Below are positions 24,601 to 36,600 of a DNA stretch of 64,000 nucleotides, one piece after another. The first letter of the stretch is position 1, and every line of letters starts with the position of its first letter. The notes beneath the pieces were generated by a model that saw only the letters and a list, made by a program, of their open reading frames with translations, made no database searches and was not told the DNA's origin. The stretch covers positions 1-64,000 of the forward strand of contig CAJNDS010002267.1 in NCBI GenBank assembly GCA_905221605.1, given 5' to 3'. Made by a program: the position numbers and the translations under genes. This DNA comes from Symbiodinium natans. Lineage: Eukaryota; Sar; Dinophyceae; Suessiales; Symbiodiniaceae.

Positions 24601-27600
24601 ACTAACCCTAAACCCTAAACCCTCAACCCAACCTACTTTCTCCCAAGAGAGCTGGCAAGCGCAGGATGACAGAGCTTCTGTGCGAACCAAAGAATCAACC
24701 CCTCGACCCTCGTCGCCCAAATCCTATCATGGCTTCGCCTACTACACCCCCTTTTTTCTACCTCCGCCTACAAGCTCCCCCCCAGAAAATTGAAATTAAG
24801 GTTATTTCAGGGGGAACCTAGGGGGATGTAGCCCTAAACCCTGAACCCTAAACCCTAATGTAGTATAGAGGGGGTAGTAGGGGAACCAGCCCTTTGAGCC
24901 CGAAACCTCAAGCAAAAACTCACAGAACCCTGTACCAAACAAACCCGGCAACGACAAGCACAACCCCGTAACCAGAAATCCCAAACCCCAAGCCCCAAAC
25001 CCTAAAAGCCGCAATATATATATATATATATATATTTATATTTATTTGTTTATTTATTTACACACATACATATACATATACATGTACATATACATGTACA
25101 TGTACAAAAACATAAACAGACACATATACATGTATATGTACATATACATATACATACATATACATAAACATATACATATACGTATACGTATACATATACA
25201 TACATATATATATATATATATGTGTATATATATATATATATGTGTGAACACGTATATGTAACATTATGTATGTACATATGCATATATATATATATATATA
25301 TATATATGTATTACATATGCATGCATTACAAACACACACATATTTATACATATAACTATATATACATGGTATATATAAGCAATGGGGTGACTCCATTGGG
25401 CCGCGCTGCTGCCTGGCAAAAGAGCACTGCAAAAACCTGGGATGGCGAAGGTTTGGGTTCCTGCTGAGTTCGGGGTTTGGGGTTTGGGTTTGGGGATTAG
25501 TGTTTAGGGTTTAGGGTTTGGGCGGTAGGTTCTAGGGTACAGTCTTCTTGGGAGTTCATGTAGGATGTATGTCGGGTTGGGGGTTTGGGGTTTGGGGTCT
25601 AGTCTAGGGTTAAAAAAGGCAGCTTACGGGAGTAGGGGCTCAGGTCGGTCCCAGGGGGTGTCACATGGAGGGCCCCAGTTGATTGGTGCGTGAGCATGCC
25701 TGGGACTCTTGAAACCCTAAACCCTAAACCCCAGAGGTTTGAAACCCTAAACCCTAAACCCTAAAACCCCAGAGGTTTGCCTCGACGCCCGGAAAACTGT
25801 TATGCCAAGGACGGCGTGCGCGTGGAGCCTCCATTCACACTTTCAGCGTGAACGTAGGCGTGACATCTAAAATGTAAAGCCCTAAGCCCTATAAACCCTA
25901 TAAACCCTATAAACCCTTTAAACCCTATGAACCCTAAGAAGCCCTAAACCCTCTCACTGGTCAATGCGCGAGGGCCTCTTGGGACGTGAAGCCGCTCTGC
26001 CACAGCCCCGCTGTCGCCGCCGTGGTCGGCCTCGCCCCATGTGATCACCGATCCGTTGTCGAGAATTGCTGCGAAAGCCTTCGTAGCCCAGCAACCATAT
26101 GATAAAAAGGGCAGCCTAAACCCTAAACCCTAAACCCTAAACCCTAAACCCTAAACCCTAAACCCTAAACACTACTTTATAAGGGAGCCAGAACCAACAA
26201 AAAGGGGACTTAAGGGTACCACTGGGCTGCCAAGAAGCTCCATGGGAAGCCTGGATGTGCTGCACGTTTCTTAGCTGACCCTGCACAGCAGTACCTCAGT
26301 TGCTGAGCTCCTAAGCCAACCCCCCCCCCCCCCCCCACCCCCCCCAAAAAAAAATAAAATAAAAAGAAAAAAGAGAGTACAGCTTCGGCTCTATAGGGGA
26401 TTCGAGTATCCCCAAAAAGTGCGTGAAGTGTACTTATTCAGCTACTAAGGTGCTGTTCTCACCGTCGCCACCTCCTCCATGGCCCCACGTCAGCACAGAT
26501 CCATTGCTCAGGATAGCAGCGCCGGCTCCGAAAGAAGCTTGGACACACTGCACGTTCTTCAACCGATCTTGCAAGCTCCTGCAGTTGCCATCAATTCGAG
26601 CATGGCCCCAAGTTACCAGGGATCCATCTTCTCGGATTGCAGAAAACGCATGTGCGGAAGCTTGGATCTGCCGGACCTTGGTCAGCTGGCCTTTCACTGC
26701 ACGGCTGTTTCCGCCAAGGGTGGGAGCGCCCCAGGTCACCACAGATCCATCACCCAGGATCGCAGCAAAGGCTAGCCCGGACGCTTGGATTGCCTGCACG
26801 TTCCGCAGCTCGTCTTGTACAGCACGGCTGTCAGCCCCACAATCAACATTACCCCATGTCACGACGCGCCCGTCCGCGCGAATGGCAGCAAAAGCGTTGT
26901 CAGAGGCTTGGATTTGCCGCACGTCCTTCAGCCTTCCTTGCACAGCTCTGCTGTCTCCCCCGCTGGCATCATCCCCCCATGTCACCACAGATCCATCACG
27001 TCGAATTGCTGCAAAAGCACTTACGCAGGCTTGGACGTGCAGCACGTCCTGAAGCTGATCTTGCACAGCCCTGCAACTGCCACCGAAATTGGCACTGCCC
27101 CAAGCTATCACGGATCCATCCCCCCGGATTGCAGCAAAAGCATGCGCTGATGCTTGGATCTGCCGGACGTCGGTGAGCTGGTCGTTCACTGCACGGCTGT
27201 CACCACCATCTGTGGCAGCACCCCAGGTGACCACGGCTCCATTCCTTGGGGACCAAATGAACCCTAAAATTGGGGTCATATACCCATTTCTACTATAACT
27301 CCTATTAAGGTATATGAGCCATAAACCCTTTTAGGGTTCATGTCGTCCCCAAGGTTCTGCAAGATCGCAGCGAAGGCCAATGCAGATGCCTGGATGGCCA
27401 GGACGTTCCTCAGCTGATGTCGCACAGCAAGGCTGTCGCCACCGCTGTTCGCGTCTCCCCAGGTCACCACAGACCCATCGCCTAGGATGGCGGCAAAAGC
27501 TCCTCGAGAGGCTTGAATGCAATGCACATCCTTAAGTTGATTTTGCACAGCATGGCTGCTACCGCCAGCTGTAGCATCACCCCAAGTCGCCACGGATCCG

Positions 27601-30600
27601 TCCCCCAGGATTGCAGCGAAGGCCGAGCCGAAACGGCACCCTGATGCCATGACACGAACCTGCCTCGTGTGCAGGGTCAGCACATCTCCGCTCTGCAAGC
27701 CCGCTTCTGCAACTGTTTCCCCTGGATCCAACAACCTTCCGGAGGAGGTCAGAAGTCTGCCTTTGCCGACTGCCAGTTCGCTCGTGGCACGTAGGGCGAG
27801 AGCCTCAATAGACTCAGCTGTCTGCACTTCCAATTGCACTCCGCTTCCGCTGAGCATTGTCACATTCACGAAGATCGACATGGTGAAGCCAGAGGTGCAT
27901 ACAAGCGTTCCAACGGAAACTTTTCAGAGGGACATACAGGAACAATAAAGCGTGCCATGTCGCCCAAGTAGCGGGGTTTTGACGCAGGTTCATTCAACCC
28001 GAATAGTCCTAAACCCTAAACCCAACCCTCAACTCTAAAGCCCCGATGCCATGGCGTGCGCTCTTGGCGCTGTGAGCAGCAAACATGGCAAGCCTCTTCG
28101 GGAATTATCCGGCCCGAAACCCTAAGTCCGAAGCCCAAAGCCCGCAAAACATTCGGGCCCTGCACATAAACCTTGAGCTCATCCTAGCCCCAAGACCTTG
28201 CAGCATGGCATTTGGGCCTCGGCAAATCCCAATGTCTGCCCATTATATAACCAACAAACCCCAGGGCCAGTGCTTCAGACCCTGTAAAGTAGGTAAGGGA
28301 CCATATCCAGGGACCAGGTAGCTACCCTTAGATATACCCGAGACCCTGAATCCGCAGACTCTGCAGGGAGTAGTCATGCACCCGATGTCCCCATCAAGAC
28401 CAATAATTATGCGAAAAACTATGGTTTAGGCTTGGTTTCTCCAAGGGCAGAACCTTGCGCGCGATGGGGAGGGGGGGTGGGGGGGGGGGGAACCTAAAAC
28501 CGAAACTGTCTAAACCCTGGAACCCTAAACCGCCTAAACTCTGAACCCGAAGAGGGCCCGAGGACCCTAAACCCTAGGCGGACAAATCGTAGACCCTGAA
28601 CTGCCTGAGCTCTGAACCCCTTCTGAGGGTACATGGTCCCTTAGCATGGGCCCTCCAAAGGCTACCCCTTATACACTTAAACACCGCTCATCCCTAAACC
28701 CTAACCCTAAACCCTAAACCCTATGCAAATAATTAAGGGCCCCTACATCAGAACCCTTTCAAGGAAGCTAGGGACCGTATGAATGAATGGGTTTCAGGAG
28801 GGGCCCCCTAGGAGGGACCCTTAATCTTATTCCCCCCTAAACACTCCACATATACCCCCCCTCTCTCTCTATATGTATATACATATATATATATATAGAT
28901 AGATATAGATATATGTATATATATATACATACATATATACATACATGTATGTATATATCTATATATACATATACCTCTTATATAGTCCCTATGCACCTAG
29001 ATAACCCCTAAATAACCCCTAAGTAGCGAGGGGGGGGGGGGGGGGGTCCTGGGAGACTCGGGCCTGCCTAGGAGACCCTAAACCCGGAACCCAAACCCTT
29101 AGGGTTTAGGGTTTAGGGTTTGGGGTTTGGGGTTTAGGGTTTAGGGTTTAGGGTTTAGGGTAAGTCATGCAAAAAAATCGAGGGAGGGAAGCTGCTCAAT
29201 TGAGGCCAGTAGGGACAACAGCCTTCAAGGCTGTATCCTGCATGGGTTGTTGGAGGCTTCGGGACATTAATCCTGGACCCTGAGCCCCCTTGAGGGTTTA
29301 GGGTTTAGGGTTTGGGGTTAGGGTTTAGGGTTTATAGGGTGCAGGGTTTCGGGTTTAGGGTTTAATTCGAGTCTGGGCTGCGTAGACGATGACCAGCAGC
29401 AGCATGAGGGCCCAGAAGAGCGACTTGAGCGTGAAGGCGATGGACCTTGGCAGTTTTAGGGTTTAGGGTGTTTAGGGTCTAGGGTCTAGGGTTTAGGGTT
29501 TAGGATTTAGGGCTTAGGGTTTAGGATTTAGGATATAGGGCTTAGGGTTTCTAGGGTTTAGGTTCTAGGGGTCGCGCGGGTCTAGGTTCTAGGGTTCACG
29601 CAGGGCTTAGGCTATACAATACAGGCTTTATAGGATTGAAGTTTTAAGGTCTAGAAACCTTCCGCATGTCTAGGATTGTGTTGTAGGGCCACGGCTGAAA
29701 ACTGAAGGGTGCAGGGTTTAGGGCTGAGGTCGTGGGCAGGCCTAGGACACAAAGCTTTTGGGGTCCAAGTGTCTTGAAGGGTGTGAGGATGTTGGTGTTC
29801 AATTTCTACGTAGGGCTTGGGCATACTGTGCCTGTTTTTTGGTCGAGGCGTGTTTGGTTTTGCTCTGTTCGGAGAGCATGGCCTAAGATTCTCGGGCTTG
29901 TTGGCGAAGGTTGTAGGCTAAAAGGCTTCAGCTGTTTCGGTATTCGCTTTGGGGCTTTGCATGTTTGCTGTTGAAGGGCAGTAAGCCGGTGAGAGCAATT
30001 GGACGAAACTTGCGATTTCTTTGTGGAGGTTGTGGCTTGAGGGTTTAGGGTTTGGGGTTTCTAGGGTACAGGCTGGCTTAAGGCTCCAGTTTTGCAGGGG
30101 TCCAAGTGATAGGCCTTCGTTTAGAATATGGGCCGTTTTGGCTTGGGTTGCTGCAAGTGTACCAAGCCCTCAAGCCCGCGAAGCATCCTTTTAAGAGCCG
30201 AAGCCCCGAAACCCCAAACCCTAGACCCTGAAGCTTGTAAGGCAAGCCACGTGATGAGAGTCCGGAATGCCATTACAAAGCGGAACACGCGCATCAGCCG
30301 GATAACCTGACTTAGCAGACCCTCATAACCTAACCCTAGACCCGAAACCCTAAACCCCTAAACCCCTCAACCCTCAACCAGGGCTTTGGGCTTAGGAAGC
30401 AAGGCCCTACTACAGCGAGGGGCGGCCCCTTTTGTCTGCAAAAGAGCTATATTATAAGGGCCCTACAAAGGACTGGGGCTGATAAACCCTCATTACAGTG
30501 AACGGAAAACCCAGGGTGTTGGGGTTTAGGGTTTATGGCGAAGGTTTCGGCTTTAGGGTTTAGGGTACACCTCGCAATCCACATAAATGGGGCGGAGTCT

Positions 30601-33600
30601 CTCTGTACTCCTCAACAAAGGCAACTCCAAAAAGGCGGACTGGCAGCGCGTCTTTTGTTCAACCACCCCCCCCCCCACCACCCACCTTCCGGAACCCCAC
30701 AAGTCCGTGAAAGAATAGACTCTGGGCTGAATGTGCCTGACAAGGTTACCAGGGTTGAGGGTTTAGAGTCAAGGGTTTAAGGTTTAGGTGACCTACGTTC
30801 TGATTTCCAAGAATTACCCTAAACCCTAAACCCTAAACCAGAACTAATTACTCCAAACTACTCTAAACTTCTCTAAACTACTCTAAACCCCGAAACCCCT
30901 AAACCCCTAAAACCTAACCGCAGTCCTAAATTTGGAAACCTCAAGGCCTGGCAATCAGTGCTCAACCCTCAGGCCGGTCTAGGGCTCAGGGCTCAGGGCT
31001 TTGAGGGTTTGAGGGTTTTAGGGTTTAGGGTTTAGGGTTTAGGGTTTAGGGTTTAGGGTTTTAGGGTTTAGGGTTTAGGGTTTAGGGTTTAGGGTCTTTG
31101 GGATCTAGGGTTTAGGGTTCAGTTTGCTACATCGTCCCTTAATTTGGTACGTTACATGGGGACCTCTTGGACTCTATTATACCTTACAAGACCCAAGTTT
31201 TCCATACTTCAGAACCCTTTTAAGGAGGTAGGGCAGCCATGTCTTCCCTTACCCTAAGGGTCCATGTACCTAAATACGGAATACTTGGGCCGTAAAGTAC
31301 GTGCTATATAAGGAATTTGGGGCCCAAGTATATAATAATAAGGTACATGGACCCTTAGGGTTAGATACTAGGACAAAGGCCAGACGCCTGGATGCTAGAT
31401 CTTCCGGTGGCCTGCTGCGCGAAAGGCCGAAGCAAACTGCCCTGAACCCCAAAGCCTAAGACCTTAAACCTTGCACCCTAAACCCTAAACCCTAAACCCT
31501 AAACCCTGAACCCTGAACCCTGAACCCTGAACCCTAAACCCTAAACTCTAAACCCTAAACCCTAAACCCTACCCGATACCCTCCCTTCACCCCGCCCCCA
31601 AGACCCCCCCAAGCCCGAGAGAACCTTGAGAACGCGTGTGACTCGCACCTGAGCTCAACAGACATGGGTCAACATGTTAGGTTTAGGGTTTAGGGTTTAG
31701 GGTTTAGGGTTTAGGGTTTAGGGTTTAGGGTTTAGGGTTTAGGGTTTAGGGTTTGGGGTTTAGGGTTGTAGGCTTGTAGGGTTTAGGGTTGTAGGCTTTA
31801 GGGTTTACGGTTGTAGGTTTTGTTTTTTTTTTTTTTTGGGGGGGGTAGACCAAGTTGATGATGAGTCAAATATACTGATGCAGTTGGGTACCGAAAAACA
31901 ACTACAAGTGAGAAGTCTCAACCTTGAAACCTAACCCTGAGGTTAGGACTTGTGGTCTTTCCACCCCTTCCCCGCCATGTGCTAGGTAAGCCTCAACCCT
32001 AAACCCTAAACCCCAAACCCCAAACCCTAAACCCTAAACCTCAGGGTCCATGTACCTCATTCTTATGTATTTGGGCCCCAACAGGCCCTAAGCAGGAGGT
32101 ACTTTAAGGCGCAAGTCTTCCCTATTTCGGTACACAGATCCTTGGGGGTAAACCCTAAGGCGTAAACCGTAAGCCGGCGCCCTGTCGTCTAGATTCAGCC
32201 CCCTGATCGGGTTTTGGGGTGTCATTGTAGAATATTTATAAGGGGACCATAAGGAAATACTATGCTAGTAATTATTCCCCCACCTCTACATTTCGGGCGC
32301 CCGGAGCCCTTACGATCTGACCCTGGAGTAGCCTGGAGTCTAGAGGGTTTCGGGCTTCGGGCTTAGGGGGCCTTCGGGTGAATGGCCCCAGCTCCTAAAC
32401 CCTAAACCCTAAACCCTAAAAGCTAGGACCCCAAAAACCCTCCCACCTCCACCACCAAGTCTGCAACACGAACTTAGGGTTCAGCGTTTTAGGGTGTAAG
32501 GTTTTAGGGTTTTAGGGTTTTAGGGTTCTAGGGTTTTAGGGTTTTAGGGTTATAGGGTTTTGGGGCTTTAGGGTTTAGTTTAGGGTTTAGGGCAAGCCTA
32601 AGCCACCCATGCTCCAAAACCCCCAACCAAGACCAAGAACCAAGGGCTTCTCCTAACCTACTAGTTGCTTAAGAACCCCCAAAAGTAAACAAATAATATT
32701 CCCTTTATTACCCTTACAAGGATTAAGAACCCCCCCCCAAAAAAAAAGGTAAACAAATAATATTCCCTTTAAAACCCATACAAAGATTAAGAACCCCCAA
32801 AAGTAAACAAATAATATTCCTTTTCTTACCCTCATAAGGAAGAAGTTTATATATGCATATATATATATATTTTTTTTGGGGGTGGGTTATACATATATAT
32901 ATATATACATATATATATATATTGTATTATTTTTTTTTGGGGGGGGGGTTCTTAAGTGACGGCCAAGGCGCGATGCGCAGAGCCTTCAAGCCGGTAACGC
33001 CGTCTGCATGGCCACCCATGTTGTCTCCTGGGCTTCGTTGCTAGGGTTTGGGGTTTAGGGTTTAGGGTTTAGGGCTTAGGGTTTAGGGTTTAGTGTTTAG
33101 GCTTTGGAGTGTAGGGTTTAGGGTGTAGGGTTCAGGGTTTAGGGTGTAGGGTTGGTTTCCGGAAGCCCTGCAGACTGTTCGTAGACGCTGCACAGAAAGA
33201 GCACCTACTGCTTATAGGCGAGATGGCTTTGTACAAGTTGCCTTCGAGATCCATGATCAAACATCACTGCCGAGAGGCCCTGATCCCAAGAAGCCCTAAG
33301 CCCTGACACCTAAACGACTGGGTTGAGGGTTTAGGGTTTAGGGTTTAGGGTTTTTAGTTTAGGGTCTAGGGTTTCGGGTCCAGCTGAGAGCATATTCGGG
33401 TGTCTGGACGGCGTGGGTAAAGACCCACGCTAAACCCTATCAACCCTGTAAACCCTCTAGAAGGGGGATCCTCTTGTCTTGCAAACTCCTAAACCCTAAA
33501 CCCTAAACCCTAAACCTTGAGGCCCTGAAACACTGAGCCCAAAACCCGAAAATGAAGGTAAAGGGCGATCGCTATCCAAAGCGTAGAGGACATCAGCGAC

Positions 33601-36600
33601 CACCTCCCAAAGCGATATGGCGACGACCACGACATCCAACCAACTCCACATCCTTTCTCAGCTTGGATGTTGGGGTTTAGGGTTTAGGGTTCAGGGTTTA
33701 GGGGTTTTGGGTTTGGGGGGTGTTCAGGTGGTGGCTGAAAAAGATTAAGGTGTAGGACTGTTGAGACGGAAAGCAGAAAACTCCGACTAGGGGCCAAAAC
33801 AAACCGGCGCCAGGTCTCTGAGTTTCGAGTAAGGTTTGTGGCTGAGGGCCTAACATTACGATTTGCTTAAGTATCATTAAGAATCAAGAACCCCCAACAA
33901 GTAAAAGACAATAGTCCTTACATGACCCTGGTTAATAAATACTCTATATACACACTATGCATATATATATATATATATATATCTACACATATACAGAAGA
34001 ATCTGTATATATGTATATATGTATAGTTTCTTTTTTTGGGGGGCGGGCCGGGTGGCGGGGGGGGGGGGGGGGGGGGGGGCGGAGGGGGGGGGGCGCGCTT
34101 CCCCCCCTAACCCCCACCTTCCCCCCTTCCCACCCTCCCCCCCCTCCCCCAACCCCGTTAAGCGTTCTCCTGGATTGAAGGATTTTACGTTTAGGATTCA
34201 TGAAAACGAACAAAGTTTCCTAATGTTCTGGTTTTGGGATCCAAAAGGTGGGCGGGGTAGATATTCGATACGAGAGTGCTGAACCCTGAACCATGACCCT
34301 TCATCGGTGTAAGCGCGACGTAGCCTACAGCCCAGGACCAACGTGCTTTAACACTTGAGGGGAGTGCTCGGACTTTCTTCAGGAACCAACATGTACATCG
34401 AAAAACACAATTCCTAACAAGGTAAGTGTATATACATGTATATGTTGATATTTCTGTGTTTTTGTATATTTTCTATTTACTTATTGATGCATTGTATACA
34501 CATGTATGACATGTCTCGGAGTTCTTCGCACCCATCCTAGATTACCCTACCCCCTGAATAATGTTTAGTGCTGAAACCCTAAACCCTAAACCCTAAACCC
34601 TAAACCCTAAACCCTAAACCCTGAATAACCTTTCGTGCGGAAGCCAGGGTGCCAATCCGACCCACAGAAGATCTTGCAGCCATCTGCGCAGATCCGCAAC
34701 AGGAGCTCGAGGCAAAACCAGGCTGCATAGGTCTCGGCTTCCATGGGTTTTGAGGGGGGAGGATGGTCTCGAGAATTTAGGGTTTAGGGTTTAGGGTTTA
34801 GGGGCTTGGGGCTGTGCGCTTAGGATGCCTCAGGGCTTTAGGGCCTTCAGTGCCTCGAGTTGTAGATGCTTTGGGTTGTAGGCCTGTGGTTTGGGGTTTG
34901 GGGTTTAGGGTTTAGGGTTTGGGGTTTAGGGGCTTAGGGCTCTGCGCTTGTCAGAGAGGGTACCAGAAAGGTGTAGGGAGCTAGAGTTTTTTAAAGCAGA
35001 CCTAAAGCCCTGAACCTTGTGTAGACTTCCTTAGAACCGATCGAACGACCCTGCAAGCCTAAACCCCCTATAAGCCCTAGACATTCCCCAAGCACCCTTT
35101 GGACTTTTGAGTATACCTTAAGGGTGCCCTTAATGTACCGCTAGGCGCTTATCAAGGAATAGTTGGGAGAGCCCTGGATCCGCTTTCATTGGGAGCCTGT
35201 CGGTATGGAGGAACGGGGGGGGGGGGGGGGGGGGGGCTCACCATATTAAGTGTAGGTTAGCGTTTATAAGGTTATTTAGGGTCGAGGGGTTGAATTGAAG
35301 GCTTAAGGTCCAAGGTTAAACGCTTAAAGGTCTAGGGCTTAGGGAAACCTAAATACTTCCAGGGACCTAATTACTACGTCCTTTAAAGATTCTGGTAACC
35401 TAGGTATCAGGTCCCTGGTAGAAAAGGGTGTGCTAACATCCTAGGCCGTAAGCCCTTGGAAAACCTAAACCCTAAAACCTAAAGCGTCCAGGCTGCATGC
35501 TGAATTACCTGCACCGCTGTGGAGAAGTCGTTTCCGGACGGTGACAGGCTTAGCTGCACTTCCTCAGCTTGGGCAGAGCTGGTGCAGGGATTCACCTAGG
35601 GTTTAGGGAGCCTCGGGCCTAAGCCCTAAACCCTAAACCCAAAACCTCGAATAGGGGCGCCGGTCTGATCAGCGAGTGCTCAAGCTTTAGGAATTCACAG
35701 CTTTCGGAGGTGTTTTTCTACAATGTCGGTATGAAGATGTTGGGGGTGCAGAGTTTGGGGTCCCCCTAAACCCTAAACCCTAAAGCCTAAACCCTAAACC
35801 GTTTATAGGGTCATAGTTTGGAAGATGATATCGGTGGGGTCGTTGGAAGCCGTGGAGCATAGGGCTTTAGGGCTCTGGGTTTCGGGATCCAGTCACCTAG
35901 GAGAACAAAAGAGCGACACCCTTCTTTTTGTGTTCGGACTTCCCTTAAGGGTCCGTGTACCTGAACAGGGAATACTTGGGCCTTAAAGTGCCTCTTATTT
36001 AGGGACTTTAGGGCCCAAGTGCATCATAACGAGATACATGGACCCTTCGGGTTTCATGACCTAACAAAAACTATAAAACAGATCGACGTTGGCAAGGTCC
36101 TGACTAGTCCAGAATTAGGAGGGGGGGGGGTCAGTGAGTCACTATGCTACTGAGATTTTAGTAGTAGAGGTGTGCTGCTTGAATGCATTTTTCGGGCTTC
36201 GTGCTTGGGGTTTGGGGGCTCAGGCTGCAGGGTTTATGCGCCTGAGCAGATTCTTCTCTGCGAAGCTCTATTGTCGACATTTCCCTTCTAGGTTTCGAAG
36301 TGTTGGTGTTCTTGTGGGCAGTTATCCACATTGTGGTCCTTTCTCGGAGAAGTTTCCGCATTGTAAGTCCAATCTTGGCCCAAGTGGAAAAGCTGCGAGT
36401 CCTCCTCGGGAAAGCTACGATTGGCGACGAGAGCAACTCGCTCAGCTCCAAAGCATACAAACCCAAACGCATAGTCCTAGACCGCTTCCGACCAAAGCGC
36501 CAAACCTACACATGCAAAAGCTTTGGAAAAAAGCTTTGGAACGAACCGTCATGCTCGCAACGACTGAGGGACGATTACTTTTCAAGGAGAGGCAACACCA

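Larger units (their letters stand above)
25437..29381 (-). other. 3.9-kb channel intron hosting the nested gene
   Basis: Begins TAC|GCAGCC and ends CCCAG|GTT. Contains, from its 5' side, telomeric tracts, a TA-rich tract (28860-28985), a family 5 relative (28266-28331), the RCC1-like gene (27881-25944) and CCCTATAAA repeats. Confidence 0.75.

Noticed and set aside
25046-25467. ORFs rich in Tyr/Ile/His ([11 protein letters not shown])
   Set aside because: Alternating TA/CA microsatellite. The only real coding part here is the small channel exon at 25394-25436 on the minus strand.
26423-27176. Plus-strand ORFs of 209, 179, 121 and 98 codons
   Set aside because: Antisense shadows of the RCC1-like repeat gene, whose minus-strand frame carries the repeat consensus and correct splice phases.
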